A DNA stretch of 64,000 bases, from assembly GCF_019891395.1 (NCBI RefSeq), contig NZ_CP078143.1:1712001-1776000 (forward strand), given 5' to 3'. The notes below the pieces were generated by a model. The model was given only the letters and a program-made list of their open reading frames with translations, was not told the origin of the DNA and did not search any database. Origin of the DNA: Nitratireductor kimnyeongensis (GTDB lineage Bacteria; Pseudomonadota; Alphaproteobacteria; Rhizobiales; Rhizobiaceae). Shown piece after piece: positions 9,518-19,044 of the stretch. The position numbers and the translations under genes are program-made. Positions within the stretch are counted from its first letter, which is position 1; every line of letters starts with the position of its first letter.

Positions 9518-10123
9518 ATGACCGAGACTTCCGACATCATTCTGGCGTCTGGCAGCGCTTTCCGCCAGAAAATGCTGCGCGATGCCGGCGTGACATTCCG
9601 TGTTGAGCGCTCCACGATCGATGAGCGCTCCGTGGAGAGTGCGCTGGAGGGGAGCGGATCAGACCCTGAAACGCTTGCCCAGATCCTCGCGGAAGCCAAG
9701 GCCGTCGATGTTTCCGAACGTGAGCCGGGCGCGCTGGTGATCGGGGCGGATCAGACACTTTCGCTGGGTGATGAAGTGTTTCACAAGCCGGCTGATATGG
9801 AAGGCGCGCGCCGCCACCTTCTGAAACTGTCCGGGCGCACGCATCAGCTCAACAGTGCCGTGGTCATTGCCCGCGATGGCGAGGTGATCTGGCGGCATGT
9901 GGGCGTTGCCCGCCTCACCATGCGCGATCTCGACCCCGGTTTCATAGGCAGGCACCTTTCCAGTGTCGGTGAAAAGGCACTTGCGAGCGTTGGTGCCTAC
10001 CAGATTGAAGGTGAGGGCATTCAGCTGTTTGAAAAGATTGAAGGCGATACGTTCACAATAGTCGGCCTGCCGCTTCTGCCACTGCTTGCGGAACTGCGGG
10101 CCCTGGAGGCTATCGATGGCTGA
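9518..10123 (+). CDS. maf: Maf-like nucleoside triphosphate pyrophosphatase
   Basis: House-cleaning NTP pyrophosphatase of the Maf/HAM1 superfamily that hydrolyses non-canonical or modified nucleotides. The 201-aa product begins [20 protein letters not shown], a variant of the family loop S(G/S)SxxRxxLL. It also has [10 protein letters not shown], where the Asp is a catalytic candidate, and the usual C-terminal block around [22 protein letters not shown] 9518 is preferred to an upstream ATG at 9485 that overlaps ppsR. It overlaps aroE by 8 bp, so ppsR-maf-aroE-coaE looks like one operon. Confidence 0.9.
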   Translation: MTETSDIILASGSAFRQKMLRDAGVTFRVERSTIDERSVESALEGSGSDPETLAQILAEAKAVDVSEREPGALVIGADQTLSLGDEVFHKPADMEGARRHLLKLSGRTHQLNSAVVIARDGEVIWRHVGVARLTMRDLDPGFIGRHLSSVGEKALASVGAYQIEGEGIQLFEKIEGDTFTIVGLPLLPLLAELRALEAIDG

Positions 10124-10946
10124 TCTTCGCGCATTCGTCTGCGGACATCCGATCGCCCATTCGCGCTCGCCCCTCATTCACGGGTTTTGGCTTGCCGAGC
10201 ATGGCATCAATGGCAGCTATGAAAAACTGGATATCGCTCCGCTTGATTTCAGTGGTTTTCTAAAAGAATTGCCGGCTTCAGGATATGCGGGGGGTAATGT
10301 CACCCTGCCCCACAAGGAGGCCGCCTTTGCCGCGGTACATCGGCGTGATGAAGCCGCAGAGATGATCGGGGCGGTCAACACGCTTTGGTTTGAATCCGGC
10401 AAACTGATCGGCGGAAATACGGACGCTTACGGCTTTGCGGCGCATTTGAGCGCCAGCGCACCGAGTTGGGGAGATGGCGAAACGGCAGTCGTGCTCGGCG
10501 CAGGCGGTGCGGCACGTGCAATCGTCCACGCTATTCAGAAAGCCGGCTATAAAAAAATCTGCATCGTCAATCGCACACTTGCCCGTGCGCAGGAACTCGC
10601 GACCCGCTTCGGCAAAGGCGTCGAAGCCCACGACTGGGCGGAAATATCTACGCTTCTTGGCAACGCAGATCTCGTGGTCAATACGAGCGCTCTCGGCATG
10701 ACCGGCCAGCCACCGCTGGATATCTCGCTCGACCCTGTGCCGGAAGGCGCCATTGTCAGCGATATCGTTTACGCCCCGCTAGAGACCAAGCTTCTTGCTG
10801 CTGCTGCGAAGCGCGGATTGCAGGCCGTCGATGGTCTCGGCATGTTGCTGCATCAGGCTGTGCCCGGCTTTGAGCGCTGGTTCGGTGTCCGGCCGGTGGT
10901 ATCGGGCGCATTGCGGGATCATGTGCTTGCTGGCGAGGCTGCATGA
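10116..10946 (+). CDS. aroE: AroE, shikimate dehydrogenase (NADP+)
   Basis: Reduces 3-dehydroshikimate to shikimate in the aromatic amino-acid pathway. The 276-aa product has SRSP at about 16-19 and NVTLPHK at 61-67, whose Lys is catalytic in the family. The Rossmann loop GAGGAARAI and an NRT segment for NADP binding follow. The start ATG 10116 lies inside the end of maf, and the stop overlaps coaE by 4 bp, indicating tight coupling. Confidence 0.96.
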   Translation: MADLRAFVCGHPIAHSRSPLIHGFWLAEHGINGSYEKLDIAPLDFSGFLKELPASGYAGGNVTLPHKEAAFAAVHRRDEAAEMIGAVNTLWFESGKLIGGNTDAYGFAAHLSASAPSWGDGETAVVLGAGGAARAIVHAIQKAGYKKICIVNRTLARAQELATRFGKGVEAHDWAEISTLLGNADLVVNTSALGMTGQPPLDISLDPVPEGAIVSDIVYAPLETKLLAAAAKRGLQAVDGLGMLLHQAVPGFERWFGVRPVVSGALRDHVLAGEAA

Positions 10947-11548
10947 TGACAATCGTGCTTGGCCTGACCGGCTCCATCGGCATGGGGAAGTCCACCACGG
11001 GCAGAATGTTCATGGACGAAGGCGTCCCGGTTCACGATGCCGACGCGGCTGTTCATCGCCTCTATGCCGGCGTCGCCGCACCACTGATCGAAGCGCGGTT
11101 TCCCGGAACAGTGGTTGAGGGCACGGTTGACCGAACCCGCCTCGCCGAGGCGGTCATGGGAAAACCGGAAGCCTTCAAGGCGCTGGAAGAGATCGTCCAT
11201 CCCCTTGTGCGGCAGGATGCCGATAATTTCGTAGCCGATCATCGGGAAAAAGGCACACCCATCGTTGTGCTCGACATCCCGCTCCTTTTTGAAACCGGTG
11301 GCGAGGACCGTGTCGATCGCATTGTCGTGGTTACTGCCCCCGCGGAAGAGCAGCGCCGAAGGGTTCTCTCACGTCCCGGAATGACGGAGGAGAAGTTCGC
11401 GGCCATCCTTGCTCGCCAGGTGCCCGATGCGGAAAAACGCAAGCGCGCAAATTTCATCATAGATACGGGGAAAGGCATGGAGCCGGCGCGACAAGCTGTG
11501 AAAGCGGTGATACGCGAACTTTCCCCAACGGATGAGGGCGCGAGATGA
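10943..11548 (+). CDS. coaE: CoaE, dephospho-CoA kinase
   Basis: Last step of coenzyme A synthesis, phosphorylating the 3'-OH of dephospho-CoA. The 201-aa protein starts [19 protein letters not shown], with the Walker A loop GSIGMGKST near residues 10-18, then [10 protein letters not shown] and the lid region. Tandem ATGs at 10943 and 10946 are both possible starts. It overlaps aroE and is followed by dnaQ after 65 bp. The other CoA gene in the window, coaA at 24.5 kb, is in a separate operon. Confidence 0.96.
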   Translation: MMTIVLGLTGSIGMGKSTTGRMFMDEGVPVHDADAAVHRLYAGVAAPLIEARFPGTVVEGTVDRTRLAEAVMGKPEAFKALEEIVHPLVRQDADNFVADHREKGTPIVVLDIPLLFETGGEDRVDRIVVVTAPAEEQRRRVLSRPGMTEEKFAAILARQVPDAEKRKRANFIIDTGKGMEPARQAVKAVIRELSPTDEGAR

Positions 11549-11613
11549 CGGTATCCTTGCGTCCGTCGCGGCACCTACGCATGTTGGATTAGTTCGACCT
11601 TCGGAGCGGAAGA

Positions 11614-12315
11614 ATGCGCGAAATCGTTTTTGATACGGAAACCACAGGCCTCGATTCCAACGAAGACCGGGTGATCGAGCTTGGCTGTGTGGAGCTGGAC
11701 AACCGCTTTCCGACCGGCCGCACACTGCATCATTTCATCAATGCGCAGGGGCGCTCCGTTCACCCTGAAGCTCAGGCGGTTCACGGCATTTCCGATGCTG
11801 ATCTGGCCGACAAACCGGTGTTCGGAGCGATTCTCGATGAGTTTCTGGAATTCATCGATGGCGCAAAGCTCGTCGCGCACAATGCCAATTTCGATATTGG
11901 CTTCATCAATGCCGAGTTCGACAGACTTGGTGTGCCGCCAGTGGATCCGGGTCTTGTGGTCGACACATTGGCCATCGCGCGCCGAAAGCATCCAATGGGC
12001 CCGAATTCGCTTGATGCGCTCTGCCGCCGCTATGGTATCGATAACAGTCACCGTACCAAGCACGGTGCCTTGCTCGACGCAGAGCTTCTCGCCGAGGTCT
12101 ATATCGAACTGATCGGTGGAAAGCAGGCCGCATTGGGGCTTGAGGTCTCTTCAGGCCGCGATGATGCAGGGCAAGAAGCAAGTCAAGGATTGGTAAGGGT
12201 TTCGGCAAGGCCTTCACCTCTTCCACCCAGGATCAGCGAAGCCGAACGCGCAGCGCATGATGCGCTGGTTGAAAAGCTCGGTGAAAAATCCCTCTGGCGC
12301 ACTTTGCGTGCCTGA
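11614..12315 (+). CDS. dnaQ: DnaQ, DNA polymerase III epsilon subunit (3'-5' proofreading exonuclease)
   Basis: Proofreading subunit of the replicative polymerase core. The 233-aa product has Exo I FDTETTG (Asp7, Glu9), Exo II NANFDIGF, and Exo III with HRTKHGALLDAELLAEVY, which supplies the general-base His and catalytic Asp of the DEDDh class. A C-terminal extension to about 230 aa probably binds the alpha subunit. The coaE-dnaQ-secB neighbourhood is standard for rhizobia. It is convergent with secB, with a terminator between. Confidence 0.96.
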   Translation: MREIVFDTETTGLDSNEDRVIELGCVELDNRFPTGRTLHHFINAQGRSVHPEAQAVHGISDADLADKPVFGAILDEFLEFIDGAKLVAHNANFDIGFINAEFDRLGVPPVDPGLVVDTLAIARRKHPMGPNSLDALCRRYGIDNSHRTKHGALLDAELLAEVYIELIGGKQAALGLEVSSGRDDAGQEASQGLVRVSARPSPLPPRISEAERAAHDALVEKLGEKSLWRTLRA

Positions 12316-12379
12316 ACAGAGGTCCATCCCGGTGTGATCTGCATCGGTCACCGCCTGGAATGAGGGGCAGTAAAATGAA

Positions 12380-12409
12380 ACGGGGCGGCGCCTGAAAGCA
12401 CCGCCCCGT
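12380..12409 (-). terminator. Intrinsic terminator of secB
   Basis: ACGGGGCGG (12380-12388) pairs with CCGCCCCGT (12401-12409), a 9-bp stem with a 12-nt loop between convergent dnaQ and secB. On the minus strand it is followed by TTCATTTTAC, so it terminates secB; it may also slow dnaQ transcripts. Confidence 0.75.
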
Positions 12410-12432
12410 CTGAAATTGTGGAGATGCCAGGT

Positions 12433-12930
12433 TCAGGAAACCTGAACTTGGCCCTTTGCCTGTTCTTCGGCCACACGCTGCTGGAACATGCGGGCAAAAT
12501 CGATCGGATCGATCATGAGCGGAGGGAAGCCGCCTGCACGCGTCGTATCTGCGATCACCTGACGGGCAAAGGGGAACAGCAGACGCGGGCACTCGATGAA
12601 GAGAACCGGCAGCATGTGTTCCTGCGGGAAACCGGCGACCCGGAAGACACCACCATAGATCAGCTCGACATTGAACAGGACCTTGCCTTCGGCCTCGGCC
12701 TTGGCATTGAGGGTCAGCACAACATCGTAGTCCGTGTCGCCGAGCGGATTGGCGTTGACGTTGACGTTGATGTTGATAGCCGGCGCTTCGGAACGGCCAC
12801 GCAGCGACTGCGGAGCGCCCGGGCTTTCGAAGGAAAGGTCCTTCACATACTGCGTCAGCACATTCAGAGAGGGCTGAGCACCGTTGCTCCCGTTCGCACC
12901 TTCAGTCTTTTCTTCTGGTTTCTTCGCCAT
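12433..12930 (-). CDS. secB: SecB, protein-export chaperone
   Basis: Tetrameric cytosolic chaperone that keeps preproteins unfolded and delivers them to SecA. ATG 12930 gives 165 aa ([14 protein letters not shown]). A GAGGAAC ribosome-binding site stands about 9 bp upstream, so the in-frame start 15 bp further up is less likely. The SecB core is clear: [20 protein letters not shown], the IYGGVFR block and [15 protein letters not shown]. The acidic, Gly-rich N-terminus is variable in the family. It stands alone, with fxsA upstream on the same strand. Confidence 0.96.
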   Translation of the reverse strand: MAKKPEEKTEGANGSNGAQPSLNVLTQYVKDLSFESPGAPQSLRGRSEAPAININVNVNANPLGDTDYDVVLTLNAKAEAEGKVLFNVELIYGGVFRVAGFPQEHMLPVLFIECPRLLFPFARQVIADTTRAGGFPPLMIDPIDFARMFQQRVAEEQAKGQVQVS

Positions 12931-13068
12931 GCGTTTGTTCCTCAAGCGTGGTTTGGCAGCCGCGCGGCTCCCCTTTTTGAATTTGCTTGCTCGCTAGCAT
13001 GGGCTTCGGCGCATGACAAGGCGGCGGGCGTGCCGGGACCGCATTGGAAATTGACCTGGGTCCGAACC

Positions 13069-13638
13069 CTAGTCCCGTTCTGGTTTGCGCCAGGGAGAAT
13101 CGTCACTCGCCGCATCACTATAGTCATCCGCTGTCAGATCGATGGTTTGTGCACCTCGATTACGCTGGTTGGACGAGGTGCGCTCACCCGACTGAGGGGA
13201 GGGTCCGCCGAGGATCACGATTCTGTTGCGCAGGAACCGCCAGCCAGCATCGCGGATTGCGGGAACGAACAGCAGAAATCCGAGCGTGTCGGTGACAAAG
13301 CCGGGGGTCAGCAGCAATACGCCGGCAACCATGATCATCATGCCATGGACGAGATCACGGCCAGGCACACCCCCTTCATTCATTGTCTGCTGGATTCTGC
13401 GCACAACGCCAAATCCCTGAATGCGAAGCAGGATCGAGCCGGCAATGGCCGTCACGACAACGAGGCCCAGCGTGGGAAACACGCCAATCTGGCTGCCGAC
13501 CACGACAAAGGTGGCAATCTCGGCCAGTGGAATTGCCAGGAGAAGGAATGGTACAATGGAAAAGCGCACGAACCTGTTAGCCTTGTAGCGTGTTTCGAGG
13601 AAATCTGACCGTTCCATGCTGGCCAGTTGTGAAAACAT
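13069..13638 (-). CDS. fxsA: FxsA family membrane protein
   Basis: Inner-membrane protein of the FxsA family, known in E. coli for suppressing F-plasmid exclusion of phage T7. Its physiological role is unclear. The 189-aa product has hydrophobic segments at about 28-50, 52-70 and 98-120, and the family motif VPGRDLVHGMMIMVAGVLLLTPGFVTDTLGFLL. A long hydrophilic C-terminal tail is typical for alphaproteobacterial members. The exact start is uncertain because another ATG lies 7 codons in. The neighbours secB and the Tim44-like gene suggest an envelope-protein locus. Confidence 0.88.
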   Translation of the reverse strand: MFSQLASMERSDFLETRYKANRFVRFSIVPFLLLAIPLAEIATFVVVGSQIGVFPTLGLVVVTAIAGSILLRIQGFGVVRRIQQTMNEGGVPGRDLVHGMMIMVAGVLLLTPGFVTDTLGFLLFVPAIRDAGWRFLRNRIVILGGPSPQSGERTSSNQRNRGAQTIDLTADDYSDAASDDSPWRKPERD

Positions 13639-13776
13639 AGGTATTCTGAGCGGAAATTTGAATGATGGCTCTCTGCGTTCTATATGATTTCCTTTAGGGA
13701 CGGGATGCCGTCGCCTCTGCGCCTGCCCTGAGCCGGCAGGCGCTGTGGAACACAGTGGCTCATTTGGCTGGACGTT

Positions 13777-14484
13777 ATGGAATTCTTCGATTTCGGCACG
13801 ATTTTCTTCCTGATTGCCGCTGTGGTGATCTTTTTCCAGTTGCGCAATGTGCTGGGTCGGCGCACGGGAAACGAGCGTCCACCGTTTGATCCTTATACTG
13901 CTGGACGCAATGCGTCTCGAAAAGATCAGACCGCCAACGGTGAGAACGTGGTGTCGCTACCGCGACGCAAAGGTGCCACGGAACCCGACCAGACTTATGT
14001 CGATATCGACAAGGCTGCCAAGCCGGGCACCGAATTGAACAAGGGAATGCGCGCGGTTCGGGACGCCGACCCATCCTTTGCGCCAAAGAGTTTCGTCGAC
14101 GGCGCGAAAATGGCCTATGAGATGATCGTCATGGCTTTCGCGGACGGTGATCGCCGTACGCTGAAGAACCTGCTCTCCCGCGAGGTGTATGAGGGTTTTG
14201 TTTCTGCAATCGATGACCGCGAGAAGCGCAACGAGAAGATCGAATCCTCTTTTGTCGGCATTGACGACATGACGATCATTGCAGCCGAGATGAAGGGCTC
14301 TGAGGCACACGTAACCTTGCGGATTGTCAGCGAGCTTATCTCTGCCACACGCGACAGCGCGGGCGAGGTAATCGACGGCGATCCGGAGACAGTGGCAGAA
14401 GTCAAAGACGTCTGGACTTTCGCGCGCGACACGCGTTCACGCGATCCCAACTGGAAGCTTGTCGCCACCGAAGCCGAGGATTGA
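13777..14484 (+). CDS. timA: Tim44/TimA-family protein
   Basis: Alphaproteobacterial homologue of the mitochondrial import component Tim44. The 235-aa protein has one N-terminal membrane anchor (about 6-22, FGTIFFLIAAVVIFFQL), a low-complexity basic linker and a C-terminal Tim44 domain from about residue 95 (SFVDGAKMAYEMIVMAFADGDRRTLKNLLS). In this class the gene commonly sits beside secB/fxsA and mltA, as here. A role in membrane-protein biogenesis is suggested by homology only. The next gene, mltA, is in the same reading frame two codons past the TGA. Confidence 0.88.
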   Translation: MEFFDFGTIFFLIAAVVIFFQLRNVLGRRTGNERPPFDPYTAGRNASRKDQTANGENVVSLPRRKGATEPDQTYVDIDKAAKPGTELNKGMRAVRDADPSFAPKSFVDGAKMAYEMIVMAFADGDRRTLKNLLSREVYEGFVSAIDDREKRNEKIESSFVGIDDMTIIAAEMKGSEAHVTLRIVSELISATRDSAGEVIDGDPETVAEVKDVWTFARDTRSRDPNWKLVATEAED

Positions 14485-14487
14485 TCC

Positions 14488-15621
14488 TTGTCAGGCGAAG
14501 CGCCGTGTGCGGCCGCACCCTTTGCGGCGCTTTCGCCAGGCTTTGAGCCCTGCTCTTTCCAAGACGTGCCCGGATGGCAGCAGGACTCCGTTCTTGACGC
14601 ATTTCATGCCTTTGCCCGCTCGGCGGCGCGCGTTGAATCGAAGCCTTATCGCTCCGGCTCTCTTGGAGTTGTCCTTTCTGCCTTCGAATCCGCACACGCT
14701 GCGGCTCGCGTCTTGCCAAGTGCCGACGAGCGGGCGGCTCGTGCCTTTTTTGAAGACCACTTCATTCCCTGTCGCATCCGATCGGAGGATGGAGGCCCCG
14801 GTTTCGTAACGGGCTATTATGAACCGGAAGTCGAAGCTTCAAGCGTCAAAACCGACCGCTTCCATGTCCCGCTCTACCGCCGTCCGGACGATCTGGTTGA
14901 TGTCGACGACAGTAACCGGCCAAACGATCTCGATCCGTACTTCGCCTTTGCTAGAGAGACCGACAGCGGCCTTGTCGCCTATCACGATCGCAGTGCAATC
15001 GATCGTGGTGCTCTTGGGGACCGCGGTTTGGAGCTCGTCTGGCTGGACAACAGGGTTGATGCCTATTTCATCCATGTCCAGGGCGCTGCGCGGCTGCGTC
15101 TGCAGGATGGAACGCCAATGCGCGTGACCTATGCCGCTAAATCGGGTCATCATTTTACAGGTGCGGGAAAGGTGCTCATCGAACGCGGTGAACTTTCTCC
15201 GGAATCAGTGACGATGCAAAGCATACGTGCATGGTTCTCGGAAAATCCGGACCGGATTGACGAGATTCTATGGCGAAATCGCTCGTTCATCTTTTTTCGG
15301 GAAACAGAAATCGGCGATGAAAAATTGGGGCCTGTCGCCGCGGCGAAGGTTCAACTTGCACCCGGGCGTTCGATAGCAGTCGATCGGCTTCTTCACACGT
15401 TTGGCACGCCTTTTTTCATCGACGCACCCGATCTCCGCGCCGGGAATGATGAGCCGTTTCGCCGCTTGATGATCGCACAGGATGCGGGTTCGGCGATTAC
15501 AGGACAGGCACGCGCTGACCTTTTTATTGGTAGCGGAGCCGCCGCAGGAGAGATCGCCGGGGGTATCCGACACAAAGCGGATTTCTATGCACTGGTTCCG
15601 CGGGCGCTCCTGGGAGGCTGA
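14488..15621 (+). CDS. mltA: MltA-type lytic murein transglycosylase, TTG start, no evident signal peptide
   Basis: MltA-family enzymes cleave the MurNAc-GlcNAc bond to form 1,6-anhydromuropeptides. The 377-aa product has the MltA barrel (GFVTGYYEPEVEAS near 110-120, YFIHVQGAARLRLQDG) and the 3D domain at the C-terminus (GTPFFIDAPDLR, IAQDAGSAITGQARADLFIGSG). That stretch holds the conserved catalytic Asp region. The first in-frame start after the timA stop is TTG 14488, and the resulting N-terminus (MSGEAPCAAAPFAAL) shows no signal peptide or lipobox. Either export differs from E. coli MltA or the N-terminus is unusual. It is followed by smr after 3 bp. Confidence 0.9.
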   Translation: MSGEAPCAAAPFAALSPGFEPCSFQDVPGWQQDSVLDAFHAFARSAARVESKPYRSGSLGVVLSAFESAHAAARVLPSADERAARAFFEDHFIPCRIRSEDGGPGFVTGYYEPEVEASSVKTDRFHVPLYRRPDDLVDVDDSNRPNDLDPYFAFARETDSGLVAYHDRSAIDRGALGDRGLELVWLDNRVDAYFIHVQGAARLRLQDGTPMRVTYAAKSGHHFTGAGKVLIERGELSPESVTMQSIRAWFSENPDRIDEILWRNRSFIFFRETEIGDEKLGPVAAAKVQLAPGRSIAVDRLLHTFGTPFFIDAPDLRAGNDEPFRRLMIAQDAGSAITGQARADLFIGSGAAAGEIAGGIRHKADFYALVPRALLGG

Positions 15622-15624
15622 TCG

Positions 15625-16188
15625 ATGAGCAGCCACACGCCCAAGCGATTGAGTATGGAAGACCGCATCCTTTGGAACCGGGTGGCGCGGACGACGGAGC
15701 CGCTAAAGGGAAAGATGCTGGAAGAGGCATCGGAGCCAACCGATGAAACGATGGCGGAACTTTCCCGCCTTGTCGCAAAGGACACGGGCAGCAAGACTCC
15801 TGCCGGGCCAACGCTCAAGGAGGCACCTCAGCCGAAAGCGCATCCGACACGGCGGATAGACAAGCCGACACATACAAAGCTGGCGCGGGGCCGGCTCGCA
15901 TTGGAAGGTCGCGTGGATCTCCACGGGCTCACGCAACCCGAAGCACATAGTCTTCTCCTTTCCTTTCTCAGCCGCGCCCATGCAGACGGTGTGCGTCATG
16001 TTTTGGTTATCACCGGAAAGGGAGCTTCGTTCGGCAGCGATGGCGTGCTGCGGCGTGCCGTTCCGCAATGGCTTGCAACGCCGCCATTTTCCACCCTTGT
16101 CAGCGGCATCGACGAGGCGAGCCGCCGGCATGGCGGCGGCGGTGCGTTTTATATTCGGCTGAAGCGCAGACACAGGAGCGGGATGTGA
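15625..16188 (+). CDS. smrA: Smr-domain protein (SmrA-like nuclease)
   Basis: Small protein with a C-terminal Smr (MutS2-related) domain, a fold found in endonucleases acting on DNA or RNA. The 187-aa product has a charged, likely disordered N-terminal ~90 residues. The Smr core follows: VDLHGLTQPEAHSLL (the DLHG motif) and HVLVITGKGASFG (the TGKG motif). The substrate is not predictable from sequence. It starts 3 bp after mltA, and its TGA overlaps the GTG of the XRE gene, so mltA-smrA-xre are probably cotranscribed. Confidence 0.9.
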   Translation: MSSHTPKRLSMEDRILWNRVARTTEPLKGKMLEEASEPTDETMAELSRLVAKDTGSKTPAGPTLKEAPQPKAHPTRRIDKPTHTKLARGRLALEGRVDLHGLTQPEAHSLLLSFLSRAHADGVRHVLVITGKGASFGSDGVLRRAVPQWLATPPFSTLVSGIDEASRRHGGGGAFYIRLKRRHRSGM

Positions 16189-16565
16189 CACCGCTTGGTG
16201 AAAAGATCCGCCAGCTTCGCCGGGAGCGTGGCGTCAGTCAGAAGGAAATGGCGGCGGCCATTGGGGTGAGCGCCGCCTATCTCTCGTCTCTGGAACATGG
16301 TCGCGCCAGCCCGCCCAACTGGGCGATGGTTCAAAAGATCATAGGCTTTTTCAATGTGATATGGGACGACGCAGACGAGATGCAGCGCATTGCTGAGCTT
16401 TCTCATCCACGTGTTGTGGTGGACACGGCAAGGCTTTCACCCAATGCGACAGAACTCGCCAACCTTCTGGCGGCGCATATAGGCTCCTTGAAAAACGCCG
16501 AGATCGACCTGCTGTTGAAGCAACTGCGTGATATCACTGGAAACCGCGCAGCCAGCAAAAAATAG
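16185..16565 (+). CDS. XRE-family helix-turn-helix transcriptional regulator
   Basis: Small DNA-binding protein. GTG 16185, overlapping the smrA stop in GTGA and preceded by an ACAGGAG ribosome-binding site, gives 126 aa. An HTH_3 domain covers about residues 3-60: LGEKIRQLRRERGVSQKEMAAAIGVSAAYLSSLEHGR. A C-terminal helical part probably dimerises. A longer reading from 16068 would overlap smrA by 121 bp and lacks domain support. Target genes are unknown; the gene is usually conserved in this position in rhizobia, so it is core rather than mobile. Confidence 0.88.
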   Translation: MTPLGEKIRQLRRERGVSQKEMAAAIGVSAAYLSSLEHGRASPPNWAMVQKIIGFFNVIWDDADEMQRIAELSHPRVVVDTARLSPNATELANLLAAHIGSLKNAEIDLLLKQLRDITGNRAASKK

Positions 16566-16571
16566 CAAACG

Positions 16572-17549
16572 TCAGGAATCGTGGAAGAGCGCCTTCAACT
16601 CGTCCAGTTTATCGTTCACCAGCCAGCCATAATAATTTTCTTCAGGAAATTTTATCCGCTGACCCTTCGCGCGGCGAATGCGGTTTTCGGCCGCGAGGCG
16701 CGAGGCGCGAGCCTCAGGGTTTCCGAGATTGTAAAGCGTAGCAGTAATGCCGGGATTCCCGGAAATGTCGAAGTCGGCAATCCGCTTGTAGGCGGAGATG
16801 GACTTTTTCACGGTCGCCGCGACATAGGCGAGTGACTTATCCGGATCCATGATGGTCTGGTAAACTTCCTGCGGGTTGTCATGGTTGATCCGTCTGAAGC
16901 CAGATACCTTGTGCACCATATCGGTCATTTTGAGTGCGGTCAGCGGGTTGAGCTGGCCAATACCAAAGGTCTGTCCTGCATAGAAGGGCTGAAAGAAAAC
17001 CGCGCCAAAACGATCGTTCGGCCACTCTGTTCCATCCACGCTCTTGCCGCGAAAAGACTTGTCCCAAACCGCCTCGCGACAGCTCCAGAGCTCATAGCTG
17101 CCTTTTTCCTTCTCGCATTCAGCGAATTCGGAGCGCTTTATGAACTGTCCAACGGACTCACCGCCATGGGAAAAGGAAAAATCGCTCTTCAGATAGGAAA
17201 TGGCCTTTACATAATAGGTCTGCAGCCGGTCATACGCATCGACATTGTAGGTGTGTTCGCCGACGATAGCGCCCACCACATGAACGGGGTCGATCTGATA
17301 CCGGGTGGAAATCGTACGGATCTTGGAAACAAGTCCGCTATCATTCTTCAGAAGCTGATAGACCTTGCCATACTTGGCGTCATAAGTGGTTTGCGCAGAT
17401 TTGGTCCGCTTCGCGGAAACGCCGGGTATGGGGGGCTGCTCGGCGTTGCGATTGCCCTCTGGCACCAGGTTTGCCGCTGCGAGGGGCAAAACGCCGGCGC
17501 CCATCAAGCCGACGCAAATGCCGATAACCAATCGAGCCCGTGATGCCAT
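16572..17549 (-). CDS. DUF1402 family exported protein, lysozyme-like
   Basis: Periplasmic protein of the DUF1402 family found mainly in Rhizobiales. ATG 17549 gives 325 aa with a signal peptide (MASRARLVIGICVGLMGAGVL, cleavage near AAA-NL). The mature part has features reminiscent of lysozyme-fold transglycosylases: an early Glu in VVGAIVGEHTYNV, then GIGQLNPLTAL and ATLYNLGNP. I infer possible peptidoglycan cleavage, but the family is functionally uncharacterised. A longer start at 17576 would spoil the signal peptide. It is convergent with the XRE gene, 6 bp apart. Confidence 0.82.
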   Translation of the reverse strand: MASRARLVIGICVGLMGAGVLPLAAANLVPEGNRNAEQPPIPGVSAKRTKSAQTTYDAKYGKVYQLLKNDSGLVSKIRTISTRYQIDPVHVVGAIVGEHTYNVDAYDRLQTYYVKAISYLKSDFSFSHGGESVGQFIKRSEFAECEKEKGSYELWSCREAVWDKSFRGKSVDGTEWPNDRFGAVFFQPFYAGQTFGIGQLNPLTALKMTDMVHKVSGFRRINHDNPQEVYQTIMDPDKSLAYVAATVKKSISAYKRIADFDISGNPGITATLYNLGNPEARASRLAAENRIRRAKGQRIKFPEENYYGWLVNDKLDELKALFHDS

Positions 17550-17690
17550 GTCGCGCTGCTTGCGCCCCCGGTGCATTCTTTTTTTGGATGAAGCGCAAGT
17601 TAGGCAATGCCTGACAGCAAGTCGAGAGGCATTCGGGCATGAGGCACGATGTCATCGCGACCGCGGCAGAGATGTCACACTTGAAAAGCC

Positions 17691-17725
17691 GGCATCATGG
17701 CCCTGCCACGCAGGGCCATGATGCC
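17691..17725 (-). terminator. Terminator of the hslV-hslU operon
   Basis: Perfect 15-bp inverted repeat, GGCATCATGGCCCTG at 17691-17705 and its complement at 17711-17725, with a 5-nt loop, directly after the hslU stop. On the minus strand it is followed by GGCTTTTC. The stem is long and fully paired. Confidence 0.8.
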
Positions 17726-17733
17726 GTACCACG

Positions 17734-19044
17734 CTAGAGTATGAAGCGAGACAGATCCGTATTTCTGGCCAGATCGCCGACATTTTCATCGACATAATCG
17801 GCATCAATCTTGAGCGCGCTGCCCGAACGGTCGGGTGCATCGAAAGATACTTCGTCGAGGACACGTTCCATCACGGTCTGTAGCCGGCGGGCCCCGATGT
17901 TCTCGACGGTCGCGTTGAGATCGACAGCGATGGCCGCCAGCCGGTCAATAGCGTCGTCGGAGAATTCCAGCGTCACGCCTTCCGTCTCCATCAGGGCCAC
18001 ATACTGCTTGATGAGGCTCGCCTCGGTTTCCGTCAGGATACGGCGGAAATCGTCCTTTTCCAGCGCCCGCAATTCGACGCGGATGGGGAGACGGCCCTGG
18101 AGCTCGGGCAGAAGGTCCGAGGGCTTGGAAACATGAAACGCACCCGAGGCGATGAAGAGAATATGGTCGGTCTTCACCGGCCCGTATTTCGTTGCAACCG
18201 TAGTGCCTTCCACGAGCGGAAGCAGGTCGCGCTGCACGCCTTCGCGCGAAACGCCTGCCCCAACGCCGCCTTCCCGCGTCGCGATCTTGTCGATCTCGTC
18301 GAGAAAGACGATGCCATCGTTCTGGGCGGATTCCAGGGCCCGCTGGGTCACTTCGTCCTGGTCGAGAAGCTTGTCGGATTCGTCAGCGATCAGGAGTTCG
18401 TAGGATTCCTTCACCGTCGTCTTGCGCTTTTTGGTCTGCTGGCCGCCCATGGCCTTCTGCAGCATGTCGTTGATGTTCAGAACGCCGATATTGGCGCCGG
18501 GCATCCCGGGAAGCTCAAAACCCGGCATGCCGCCACCGGAATCGGAAACCTCCACCTCGATTTCCTTGTCATCCAATTCGCCATTGCGCAGCTTCTGTCG
18601 AAAGCTGTCCTTCGTGGCCGGGCTCGCCGTCTTGCCCACCAGGGCCTCCAGCACGCGCTCTTCGGCATTCATGTGGGCACGGGCGCGGACGTCTTCGCGC
18701 ATTTTGTCACGCGTCAGTCCGATGGAAACCTCGACCAGATCGCGAATGATCTGCTCCACGTCACGACCGACATAGCCAACCTCGGTGAATTTGGTGGCCT
18801 CCACCTTCACGAAGGGCGCACCGGCAAGCTTGGCCAGCCGTCTGGAAATCTCGGTCTTGCCGACACCCGTGGGGCCGATCATGAGGATGTTCTTGGGCAT
18901 CACCTCTTCGCGTAGCTTGGGTTCAAGCTGCTGCCGGCGCCAGCGATTGCGCAGCGCAATGGCCACGGCGCGCTTGGCGTCCTTCTGGCCGATGATGTAG
19001 CGGTCGAGTTCGGAGACGATCTCGCGCGGGGAAAATGTGGTCAT
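17734..19044 (-). CDS. hslU: HslU, ATPase subunit of the HslVU protease
   Basis: AAA+ unfoldase that feeds substrates to the HslV peptidase. The 436-aa product has Walker A GPTGVGKT at about 57-64 and the pore motif region [19 protein letters not shown] variable I-domain (about 110-240) includes a Gly/Met-rich stretch, and Walker B is FLDEIDKIA. It ends in LSRFIL; the HslU C-terminal tail inserts into HslV. The start overlaps the stop of the acetyltransferase gene (ATGA). The order hslV-acetyltransferase-hslU reads leftward from a promoter before hslV. Confidence 0.97.
   Translation of the reverse strand: MTTFSPREIVSELDRYIIGQKDAKRAVAIALRNRWRRQQLEPKLREEVMPKNILMIGPTGVGKTEISRRLAKLAGAPFVKVEATKFTEVGYVGRDVEQIIRDLVEVSIGLTRDKMREDVRARAHMNAEERVLEALVGKTASPATKDSFRQKLRNGELDDKEIEVEVSDSGGGMPGFELPGMPGANIGVLNINDMLQKAMGGQQTKKRKTTVKESYELLIADESDKLLDQDEVTQRALESAQNDGIVFLDEIDKIATREGGVGAGVSREGVQRDLLPLVEGTTVATKYGPVKTDHILFIASGAFHVSKPSDLLPELQGRLPIRVELRALEKDDFRRILTETEASLIKQYVALMETEGVTLEFSDDAIDRLAAIAVDLNATVENIGARRLQTVMERVLDEVSFDAPDRSGSALKIDADYVDENVGDLARNTDLSRFIL

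Noticed and set aside
12418..13608. 396-codon plus-strand frame over secB and fxsA
   Set aside because: Long antisense frames are expected from the strong third-position GC bias; it runs through two recognised genes and a terminator and shows no protein family signature.
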